A stretch of DNA of 5,452 bases, from positions 1-5,452 of the forward strand of contig JAESUL010000331.1 in NCBI GenBank assembly GCA_016763115.1. Reading direction: 5' to 3'. Positions 1 through 5,404 of the stretch are shown here, piece by piece. Below the pieces are notes generated by a model. That model ran no database searches and was not told where the DNA came from. It saw only the letters and a program-made list of their open reading frames with translations. The stretch's first letter is position 1; each line of letters opens with the position of its first letter. Origin of the DNA: Phycisphaerales bacterium. Lineage in GTDB: Bacteria; Planctomycetota; Phycisphaerae; Phycisphaerales; UBA1924. The translations under genes and the position numbers were made by a program.

Positions 1-172
1 AGCAGACTTGGCCGCGCCATTCGGCACGCTCAACCTTCAGGATATCTTCGCTTACCTCGCACTGTTCAATGCAGCCGATCCTGCTGCAGAGTTGACCGGA
101 GACAATCCAGTCAACCTCAACCTTCAGGACATCTTCGCCTACCTGGCGTCATTCAATGCTGGTTGCCCATAA
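1..172 (+). CDS. C-terminal end of a secreted protein with a GC-type dockerin domain (5' partial)
   Basis: Only the last 56 codons are present; the reading frame enters at base 2 and ends with TAA at 170-172. The peptide has two related segments, each with the core NLQDIFAYLA, spaced 29 residues apart, and it ends in FNAGCP. Two short helical repeats at the extreme C-terminus, each preceded by an Asp/Asn/Gly-rich loop, are the layout of a dockerin. The Gly-Cys ending matches the GC-type dockerin seen on many exported proteins of Phycisphaerae planctomycetes. In that group the domain is thought to act as an anchoring or sorting tail, but this is poorly established. The catalytic or structural part of the protein lies outside the window, so its main function is unknown. 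A hairpin and a strong terminator follow, so this gene ends its own transcription unit and is not part of the next operon. The absence of a visible start is due to the window edge, not to truncation in the genome. Confidence 0.85.
   Translation, partial: ADLAAPFGTLNLQDIFAYLALFNAADPAAELTGDNPVNLNLQDIFAYLASFNAGCP
29..159 (+). repeat. Two direct repeat copies coding for the dockerin duplication
   Basis: Bases 29-72 and 116-159 are near-identical 44-base copies, offset by 87 bases (29 codons), with seven mismatches by my count. Three mismatches are third-position changes in the shared NLQDIFAYLA block; the other four are clustered where Ala-Leu in copy one becomes Ala-Ser in copy two. The repeat is therefore a protein-level duplication kept by selection, not a mobile or regulatory repeat. 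Confidence 0.8.
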
Positions 173-173
173 T

Positions 174-189
174 GAGAACGATGGTTCTC
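174..189 (+). other. Perfect 6-bp hairpin directly after the stop codon
   Basis: GAGAAC (174-179) pairs exactly with GTTCTC (184-189) around a four-base GATG loop, one base after the TAA stop. There is no T-run after it, so it is not an intrinsic terminator alone. It may stabilise the 3' end of the dockerin-protein mRNA or be a chance palindrome. Confidence 0.35.
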
Positions 190-209
190 GAATCTGAGTA
201 AACAAACTC

Positions 210-242
210 GGGCGCCCGTGGCGAACACGGGCACCCTTTTTT
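210..242 (+). terminator. Rho-independent terminator after the dockerin-protein gene
   Basis: GGGCGCCCGTG (210-220) pairs with CACGGGCACCC (226-236) around a five-base GCGAA loop. Ten of eleven positions pair, with a single C/A mismatch. Six T residues follow at 237-242. A GC-rich stem, short loop and T-run make this a textbook intrinsic terminator. It lies 38 bases past the stop of the upstream gene and isolates it from the esterase operon. Confidence 0.88.
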
Positions 243-243
243 A

Positions 244-252
244 TGGTATGAT
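244..252 (+). promoter_or_regulatory. Candidate extended -10 promoter for the esterase operon
   Basis: TGGTATGAT contains the TGn extension followed by TATGAT, five of six matches to the sigma-70 -10 consensus. It begins two bases after the terminator T-run. No convincing -35 hexamer lies 16-18 bases upstream, where the terminator stem sits, but extended -10 promoters can do without one. Start of transcription would fall near 258-260, giving a leader of about 30 bases. Planctomycete promoter rules are less well known, so this is a candidate only. Confidence 0.35.
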
Positions 253-274
253 GAGCATCAATCCGTAGTGTTCC

Positions 275-280
275 AAGGAG
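275..280 (+). promoter_or_regulatory. Shine-Dalgarno site of the esterase gene
   Basis: AAGGAG lies seven bases before the ATG at 288. It supports this start, as does the signal peptide that follows it at once. Confidence 0.75.
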
Positions 281-287
281 AGCAGTT

Positions 288-1580
288 ATGACGATATGGA
301 AATATGTACTCGCGGTCCTCGTGGCGTTGAGTGGTCGCACGGCGCACGCCCAGTCGGATATGGTCCGCCCGGAGTCCTTGCCTCAGGGCTTTGTGCTCGT
401 GGTCAAGGACGAGACCGGCAAGGCGGATAGTTCGAATCCGATCTACCTCGCATCGAGCATCAACGGCTGGAACCCATCCGATGAAAAAATGGTTCTCTCG
501 GGTCGATCCGACACACGCTGGCAGATTGTGCTTGATCGTAATCTCAACGGTGTCGGGATGCAGTTCAAGTTCACCCTCGGCGGATGGGACCAAGAAGAAC
601 TCGACGGCAGCGGCAACGCGATCGAGAACCGCTCGCTCCCGCTGATCGACCGATCAGCACTCGAGCCCGGAGAGTTGCCGATCATCGAGCTCTCGATTGT
701 CCAGTTCCGTATACCCGTGTCGCTGGCCGATGAGGTCCGCCGATCGGGCAACTACCGCCATCTGGAAGTCACCGGTGATGTGCGCCGAATCGAAGTACGC
801 GGCGGCGCGGGCGGCGCAGAGCAGATGACCCGCGATCTGCTTGTGTGGTTGCCCCCGAACTATGATGCTCCCGAAAATGCCGATCGCCATTACCCCGTGC
901 TGTACATGTGCGACGGGCAGAACCTCTTTGAGCAGATGCCCGGCGTGCCGGGCGAGTGGCACGCCGACGAAACCGCGACCGCGTTGATCGAGGCAGGCAA
1001 GATCGAGCCACTGATAATTGTGGGGATTCCCTCCGCCGGTGCGCTGCGTGTCCGCGAGTATTTGCCGTTCGATGCCATCGAAGGCATCGACCACGACGGG
1101 GCCGCATTTGTTCAATGGGTGGTCAACGAGGTCAAACCCCGCGTAGATCGCGCATTGCGGACCAAAGCAGACGCCAAGCACACAAGCATCGGCGGGGCAT
1201 CGCTCGGGGGAACGATCGCGTTGTACGCATCGACCGCCCATGCCAATGTCTTTGGGGCCGCGATTATCGAGAGCCTACCGATGCTCAACAACAACGGCGA
1301 TGAGACAAGGGCCTACCTCAAAGGCATCTACCGCTGGCCCAACCGCGTGTTTATCGGGATGGGTGGGCGAGAGGTCAGCGCAGACGAAACAGACTCGGAC
1401 CGCAACCGGATGTACCGCCAATGGGCCAATGAAGTCGATATGGTATTCAAGGATGCAGGGCTCGGTGAAGATCGACGCATGCTGGTGATCGAGCCCATGG
1501 CCCACCACAACGAGTTGGCATGGAGCGATCGGTTCGGGCGGGCATTAAAGTTTCTGTACCCGCTGCACGAAGATCAATAA
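288..1580 (+). CDS. Secreted esterase of the alpha/beta-hydrolase (esterase D / CE1-like) family with N-terminal starch-binding-like domain
   Basis: A 430-residue exported hydrolase. Residues 1-21 form a signal peptide: Lys5, a hydrophobic stretch, then Ala-His-Ala before Gln22 as a signal peptidase I site. About 32-140 is a beta-sandwich like those of CBM20/CBM48 carbohydrate-binding modules, with YLASSINGWNP (53-63) and FKFTLGGWDQEELDGSGNAIENR (from 93) as the landmarks. About 165-425 is the PF00756 esterase domain: MCDGQNLF (207-214), nucleophile elbow GGASLGG with Ser305, and HHNELAW (406-412) with His407 as the probable catalytic His. The catalytic acid is less clear; an Asp or Glu in 366-371 is likely. 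Relatives act on acyl or feruloyl esters of polysaccharides, or on other esters, so the substrate is uncertain. It is the first gene of a likely operon with a lipoprotein glycosyl hydrolase 58 bases downstream and no terminator between them, which suggests that it removes acyl groups from a glycan outside the cytoplasm. The start is supported by AAGGAG seven bases upstream. Confidence 0.87.
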   Translation: MTIWKYVLAVLVALSGRTAHAQSDMVRPESLPQGFVLVVKDETGKADSSNPIYLASSINGWNPSDEKMVLSGRSDTRWQIVLDRNLNGVGMQFKFTLGGWDQEELDGSGNAIENRSLPLIDRSALEPGELPIIELSIVQFRIPVSLADEVRRSGNYRHLEVTGDVRRIEVRGGAGGAEQMTRDLLVWLPPNYDAPENADRHYPVLYMCDGQNLFEQMPGVPGEWHADETATALIEAGKIEPLIIVGIPSAGALRVREYLPFDAIEGIDHDGAAFVQWVVNEVKPRVDRALRTKADAKHTSIGGASLGGTIALYASTAHANVFGAAIIESLPMLNNNGDETRAYLKGIYRWPNRVFIGMGGREVSADETDSDRNRMYRQWANEVDMVFKDAGLGEDRRMLVIEPMAHHNELAWSDRFGRALKFLYPLHEDQ

Positions 1581-1626
1581 CAAACATTCCAGTTGGCGAT
1601 CGAGAAAAAATGACGACACACACCAC

Positions 1627-1632
1627 GGAGGG
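1627..1632 (+). promoter_or_regulatory. Shine-Dalgarno site of the GHL10 lipoprotein gene
   Basis: GGAGGG, within GGAGGGTGA, is close to the full anti-Shine-Dalgarno complement and sits six bases before the ATG at 1639. It fixes the start and rules out the out-of-frame ATG at 1610. The 58-base gap from 1581 to 1638 has no terminator, so the gene is probably co-transcribed with the esterase. Confidence 0.78.
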
Positions 1633-1638
1633 TGAATC

Positions 1639-2844
1639 ATGCGGCTGACCGTCTCAATCCGGATACTCATCGGGGTGCTTGTCATTGCAGCGTCGGGGTG
1701 TGTTCTCAACCGTAATGATGGGCGTGTGGACTCGACCAAGCATTCGCTCGGGATGCAGGTCCACGGCATGTGGGTGACAAGGTGGGACTACCGCTCGCCA
1801 GAGGATGTCAAGCGGGTGGTTGCCGATGCGGCTTCAGTTGGAGTCACCGACCTTTTTTGGCAAGCCCGCGGGCAGGGCGATGCGTACTACAGAAGCAACA
1901 TCGAATCATGGGGCGAGGAACTCTTCCGCGATGATCGTTCGCGGACCGATCCAGGATTTGACCCGCTCGAGCTGGCGGTGCACGAAGCCCACCGCCGAGG
2001 GGTGCGTATCCATGCGTGGTTGAACATCATGCCGATGTGGCGTGGAAAAAAGAAACCCTCCGATCCCGAGCACCTCTGGTACACCCATCCGCTCTGGCGA
2101 TTGCAGGACGCCGACGGGAAGGAACAAGAACTCCACGATGGATATGTCGTGGTCAACCCCGTCTATGAAGAGGTCCATGCGTACCTCGCGGGTGTTGTTG
2201 GAGATGTTGTAAAACGGTATGACATCGATGGCATTCACCTCGATTACATCCGGTTTCTCTCGGATGAAATCGGCGACAAGAACCTCGTCCCCGGGGATGC
2301 AAAGAGCCTCTCGATGTACGCGCGCGCCACCGGGAACGCCGGCATCGCATCGCGTGTCGATCGGGAAAAATACCGGGCGTGGGTCCGCTCGCGGATCACC
2401 GATCTTGTGCGCACAATGAGGACCGCCGCCTTGCGTGAAGATCCGGGTTTGTTGTACACCGCAGCCGTCTGGAGGCGTCCGGATATCGCCAAGAACCGGT
2501 ACATGCAAGACGCGGCATTGTGGGCGAACTCGGGGGCGGTCGATCTGGTGATGCCGATGATTTATTCTGATGATGATCTCCGGTACCGAGATGATCTCAA
2601 ATCGTGGTTCGCCGCCGTCGATGACCGCAAGGTGGTGCCCGGGATCGGTGCCTACAAGCACGACAGCGCGGGGCAAACGATCAACCAGGTAGCGCTCGGC
2701 GACCCACGGCGGTACGCACTCTTTGCGTACTCGACCTTCTTTGACAGCGTCAACCCCGATCAGGATCAATCCCCCAAAGCCACGCAGCAACGAGCACTGA
2801 GGCGTGAAACCCTTGAGCGTTTTGTCGCTGCATCTCGCCCATGA
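1639..2844 (+). CDS. GHL10 (DUF187, PF02638) family glycosyl-hydrolase-like lipoprotein
   Basis: A 401-residue lipoprotein. After a short basic start and a hydrophobic stretch, Ala18-Ser19-Gly20-Cys21 is a lipobox, so Cys21 would be lipidated. The residue after it is Val, not Asp, which by the E. coli rule favours the outer membrane; whether that rule holds here is unknown. From about residue 40 the protein is a TIM-barrel of the GHL10 type: GMWVTRW (43-49) as first strand, QARGQGDAYYRS (75-86), RGVRIHAWLN (120-129), the family signature DIDGIHLDYIRF (195-206) and VDLVMPMIYS (301-310). Asp202 in the signature is a probable active-site residue. E. coli DigH, a family member, cleaves peptidoglycan glycan strands that lack stem peptides; other members are uncharacterised. 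The length is near the usual for the catalytic domain alone, with no added modules. The TGA stop overlaps the ATG of the kinase gene, so the two are probably translated together. The family call is firm; the peptidoglycan substrate is inferred. Confidence 0.87.
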   Translation: MRLTVSIRILIGVLVIAASGCVLNRNDGRVDSTKHSLGMQVHGMWVTRWDYRSPEDVKRVVADAASVGVTDLFWQARGQGDAYYRSNIESWGEELFRDDRSRTDPGFDPLELAVHEAHRRGVRIHAWLNIMPMWRGKKKPSDPEHLWYTHPLWRLQDADGKEQELHDGYVVVNPVYEEVHAYLAGVVGDVVKRYDIDGIHLDYIRFLSDEIGDKNLVPGDAKSLSMYARATGNAGIASRVDREKYRAWVRSRITDLVRTMRTAALREDPGLLYTAAVWRRPDIAKNRYMQDAALWANSGAVDLVMPMIYSDDDLRYRDDLKSWFAAVDDRKVVPGIGAYKHDSAGQTINQVALGDPRRYALFAYSTFFDSVNPDQDQSPKATQQRALRRETLERFVAASRP

Positions 2845-3638
2845 ACACGCTCGGGATTGATATCGGAGGATCGTCGGTCAAGGGCGCGATCAAAGCTCGC
2901 GCCGATTGGAGAACAGCGCAGAGCGAGACCTACTCGGACCCGACGCAATCGGATCTGGTCGCAGCGGTGCGTTCGGTGATCGACCAGTTGGGTCTGTGCG
3001 AGCGTGCAGCGGTCTGTTTGCCCGGGAAACAGGCGGACGATGGGAACTGCATCGAGTACTCAAAGAACCTGCCCACGCTCAACGGATGGGCATTCAATGA
3101 GTTGTTTGTTGCGTGCGGATTGGGGAAGACAACGCGGGTGTATTCTGATGCGGTCGCAGCGGGTGTGGATTTCGTGCGCACCAATCAGTTGGTCCAACGA
3201 ACAGCCTGCATCTCGATGGGAACCGGGGTGGGGCTTGGGGTCCTTGAGGATGGAGAACCGACTCCGCTCAAACCGTGCGGTGCGGCGCACCTCGGGATGA
3301 TTGATGTCGGCGCTGGAATGACGCTGGAATCGGTTGTCGGGGTCCCGGCGCTGCGAGCGAGGTTCGGTGATTCCATTCGCGATGGGATCGTGGCGACGGA
3401 TTTGGATGACCCTCTGATTCAAGCGGTTGTGCGCATGATCGGGGTTGTCCGCGAGGTCTATGAACCTAGGGGTGTGGTGCTGATGGGGGGAATCGGGATC
3501 ACCCTCGCGCCGCACAAAGAGATGATCGAGCGGCTCGTTGACAAGGATTTGGGGATGGTTGCGGATTGGTCGCTTGGGTTCGGATCGTCGATGTTCCATG
3601 CCGCGATGGGAGCCGCGAGGCTTGCTCACGATGACTGA
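2841..3638 (+). CDS. ROK-type sugar kinase (polyphosphate glucokinase-like), zinc site missing
   Basis: A 265-residue cytoplasmic kinase of the actin/hexokinase/Hsp70 ATPase fold. LGIDIGGSSVKG (4-15) is the phosphate-1 loop, SDAVAAG (102-108) carries the likely catalytic base Asp103, SMGTGVGLGV (125-134) is the phosphate-2 loop, and VVLMGGIGI (212-220) is the adenosine loop. The family usually phosphorylates glucose, N-acetylglucosamine, N-acetylmannosamine or related sugars with ATP or polyphosphate. In typical ROK proteins Asn precedes the catalytic Asp, and G-E-x-G-H plus C-x-C-G-x-x-G-C-x-E build the sugar and zinc site. Here Asn is Ser102, the Glu and His appear to be His150 and Met153, and the Cys cluster is replaced by 154-163 with only Gly157 and Leu162-Glu163 kept. 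The sugar may therefore be unusual. The ATG overlaps the preceding stop by four bases and I see no Shine-Dalgarno site before it, so it probably relies on translational coupling. The protein is slightly shorter than the common 290-320 residues, in line with a lost zinc loop. Confidence 0.82.
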   Translation: MNTLGIDIGGSSVKGAIKARADWRTAQSETYSDPTQSDLVAAVRSVIDQLGLCERAAVCLPGKQADDGNCIEYSKNLPTLNGWAFNELFVACGLGKTTRVYSDAVAAGVDFVRTNQLVQRTACISMGTGVGLGVLEDGEPTPLKPCGAAHLGMIDVGAGMTLESVVGVPALRARFGDSIRDGIVATDLDDPLIQAVVRMIGVVREVYEPRGVVLMGGIGITLAPHKEMIERLVDKDLGMVADWSLGFGSSMFHAAMGAARLAHDD

Positions 3639-5140
3639 GACCTCGGCGAACCGATCATGCAGATAAGCATCGAGATCCCAACGCCTACGGTGAGTTTCCA
3701 AGTGAAATGGTACTCCGCATACTGCGTTATTGGTGATTCGGGGTTCCCGCCGGAGAGCATATTGAGTACGATGGGCTGGGAGAAAAGCATCCAGAGGAAT
3801 CCTGCACCAAGAGCCATGATCACGGTGATTGAACTCCCGCGTTTGGTGAACAAGGCGGTAAAGAACACACCAACGAGCCCGGCGTAGGCGAAGGCCATGG
3901 TGCCGAGGGCGAAGTTGATGAGTGTATCGCCGTTGGATTTGTTCCAGTAGATGCACCCAACCGCACACGCCGCGAGTGCAATGCCGGAGACAACAACCGC
4001 GGTGCGTCCGATGGTGACATAGTGCTTGTCGGGTTTGTCTGGGCGAATGGGTTTGTAGAGGTCATCGACGAACGCTGCGCCCATTGCGTTGATGGCGCTG
4101 TTCATGCTCGATAATCCAGCAGCAAAGAGCCCGGCCATCATCAACCCGCGGACACCGGGCGGGACTTGGGTCATGATGTAATCGAGAAAGACCTTGACAT
4201 CATCGCCCGCACGAATGGCTTGGGTACCGGTAAGTTCCGGGCGTTTGTAGACGATCCAGAGCCCGAGCCCAACGATCAGGAACAGCGCAGCGGTGGGGAC
4301 GCCGAGGAGGATGCCCGCGATGACCGAGCGTGCGCCGTGCTTGGCGGATTTGCAGGTGAGCATGCGTTGGGCGAGGTCCTGATCGGTGCCATAGGAACCG
4401 ATCCCGAGGAGCGTAAACCCGATGATGCACGCTGGAAGGGTGAATGGGCGGGTGAGATCGAATGATGGGTCGATGACGGTGAGCTTTGATGCGCCGGCTT
4501 CGCCCCCAGTTCGGAGGGCCTCGATAATCACGGGCAATGGGGCGGTGAATGAAGCCGCGATGAGGACGATCGCAGTGATGGCGGCACCTACAAGAATGAG
4601 GTACTGGATGACATCAGACCAGATGACCGACGAGATCCCGCCGGCGAGTGTGTAGAGGGTGCCAACGATCGCCAACGCACCGATGGTGAGCATGAGGTTC
4701 TGTGGCTCGAGTCCGTGATCGAGCCCAAAGATGAGTACGGACGCGGGCATCGCGCCGACATAGACGCGGGCGCCCGAAGCGAGCACCCGCCCGGCGAGGA
4801 AAGTAATCGAGGCGGCCTTGCGAGCGCGCGCATCGAATCGGCGTTCGAGCAGGTCATAGATGGAGGCGGAGTTGGCTTTATAGAAGACAGGGATGAAAAA
4901 GAAGGCGATGAGCAAGGCCGCCAAGATCATCCCGATATTGGTGGCGAGGTAGGTGAGGTCGCCACCAAAGGCTTGCTGCGGGGCACCGATAAAAGTGACG
5001 GCCGACAGCGAGGTCGCGACAATGGAGATGGCGACCGCCCAGATCGGCATGTGCCGCCCGCCGAGGAAATAGCTGGTGGTGTCGGTATGCTTTCGGCGTG
5101 AAAAGAGGATGCCCGTCACAAGAAGAATCGCAAAGTACAC
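3626..5140 (-). CDS. Sodium:solute symporter (SSS/SLC5 family)
   Basis: A 504-residue inner-membrane transporter, counted from the GTG at 5140. It has many hydrophobic helices, about 12-13 by eye, and uses the sodium gradient to import a small solute. Family marks in order: SRRKHTDTTSYFLGGRHMP (14-32) after helix 1; the helix from about 33-58 with SLSAVTFIGAPQQAFGGD; SVIWSDVIQ (171-179); GTDQDLAQRMLTCKSAKHGA (251-270), the usual loop with Asp253-Gln254; and AAGLSSMNSAIN (340-351), where Ser344/Ser345 match the Na2 sodium-site serines of vSGLT/LeuT-fold proteins. Substrate is not readable; sugars, sialic acid and amino sugars are common in this branch, and the nearby kinase and glycan enzymes favour a sugar. 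The start is doubtful: the frame continues upstream with family-like residues (ADWVVLA before YFAILLVTG) but has no ATG, GTG or TTG, and no Shine-Dalgarno site precedes the GTG. The 3' end overlaps the convergent kinase gene by 13 bases. No promoter could be recognised upstream. Confidence 0.88.
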   Translation of the reverse strand: MYFAILLVTGILFSRRKHTDTTSYFLGGRHMPIWAVAISIVATSLSAVTFIGAPQQAFGGDLTYLATNIGMILAALLIAFFFIPVFYKANSASIYDLLERRFDARARKAASITFLAGRVLASGARVYVGAMPASVLIFGLDHGLEPQNLMLTIGALAIVGTLYTLAGGISSVIWSDVIQYLILVGAAITAIVLIAASFTAPLPVIIEALRTGGEAGASKLTVIDPSFDLTRPFTLPACIIGFTLLGIGSYGTDQDLAQRMLTCKSAKHGARSVIAGILLGVPTAALFLIVGLGLWIVYKRPELTGTQAIRAGDDVKVFLDYIMTQVPPGVRGLMMAGLFAAGLSSMNSAINAMGAAFVDDLYKPIRPDKPDKHYVTIGRTAVVVSGIALAACAVGCIYWNKSNGDTLINFALGTMAFAYAGLVGVFFTALFTKRGSSITVIMALGAGFLWMLFSQPIVLNMLSGGNPESPITQYAEYHFTWKLTVGVGISMLICMIGSPRSQSS

Positions 5141-5299
5141 TGCGAGGACAACCCAATCCGCACCCGCGAAAGTGCCCGAGCCAGATTGGAGTGGGGAAGG
5201 TAGGATACCGGGATATCGGCGGTTTGGAGCCCGCGCGGACAGTGACCCATTGGGAGCCCATTCGTGGGCGGCAGAGGATGATTTGAGGGGGAGCAGGGT
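5141..5299 (-). other. Open upstream extension of the symporter frame; otherwise empty divergent intergenic region
   Basis: Reading the symporter frame upstream gives 53 open codons before a TAG at 5300-5302. The last eleven, TFAGADWVVLA (5141-5173), look like the start of SSS helix 1, since family members often begin with an Asp-Trp a few residues before a Tyr-Phe. Farther out the residues (Pro, Arg, Ser and Gly rich) look non-coding. The only weak start codons are CTG at 5240-5242 and 5294-5296, and ATC at 5204-5206. Apart from this I see no gene, terminator or clear promoter between the symporter and the tRNA. Confidence 0.5.
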
Positions 5300-5317
5300 C
5301 TAGACTCGTTGACCGTT

Positions 5318-5404
5318 GGAGAGATGGCTGAGCGGTTGAAGGCGCACGATTGGAATTCGTGTGGGGGAGCAATCCCCTCGGGGGTTCGAATCCCCCTCTC
5401 TCCG
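5318..5404 (+). tRNA. tRNA-Ser (anticodon GGA)
   Basis: The 87 bases fold as a complete class II tRNA. Acceptor stem GGAGAGA (5318-5324) pairs with TCTCTCC (5397-5403), with discriminator G at 5404, as expected for serine. The D-stem is GCT/GGC (5327-5329 with 5341-5343). The anticodon stem CACGA/TCGTG (5345-5349 with 5357-5361) encloses loop TTGGAAT, placing the GGA anticodon at 5352-5354; it reads UCC and UCU. A long variable arm (5362-5379) has a GGGG/CCCC stem, the mark of serine tRNAs. The T-arm is GGGGG/CCCCC around TTCGAAT (5380-5396). The CCA end is not encoded, so it must be added by a nucleotidyltransferase. The gene stands alone, divergent from the symporter. TAGACT at 5301-5306 could be a -10, but no good -35 goes with it. 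Confidence 0.96.

Noticed and set aside
654..1241. Minus-strand open frame of 195 codons opposite the esterase
   Set aside because: It is antisense to the esterase domain with its Ser305 elbow. No ribosome site or recognisable domain.
1610..1638. ATG at 1610 as an alternative start for the lipoprotein
   Set aside because: It is out of frame with the lipoprotein, whose own ATG at 1639 has a strong ribosome site and opens directly into a lipoprotein signal.
1906..2790. Minus-strand open frame of 294 codons opposite the GHL10 gene
   Set aside because: It lies wholly antisense to a gene with clear family motifs. Long antisense frames are common in GC-rich DNA, and the translation shows no domain or signal that I recognise.
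3060..3968. Minus-strand open frame of 302 codons crossing the kinase and the symporter 3' end
   Set aside because: It is antisense to the kinase and in a wrong frame of the symporter. The translation is rich in Arg and His, as expected for a GC-rich shadow frame.
5141..5317. Promoter for the symporter on the minus strand
   Set aside because: The best -10-like match (TATCCT, complement of 5202-5207) fits only four of six positions and has no -35 or TGn extension.
4878..5372. Minus-strand open frame of 164 codons starting inside the tRNA
   Set aside because: It begins within the tRNA gene and runs out of frame through the symporter. Its ATG codons matter only if an indel in the symporter start is proven.
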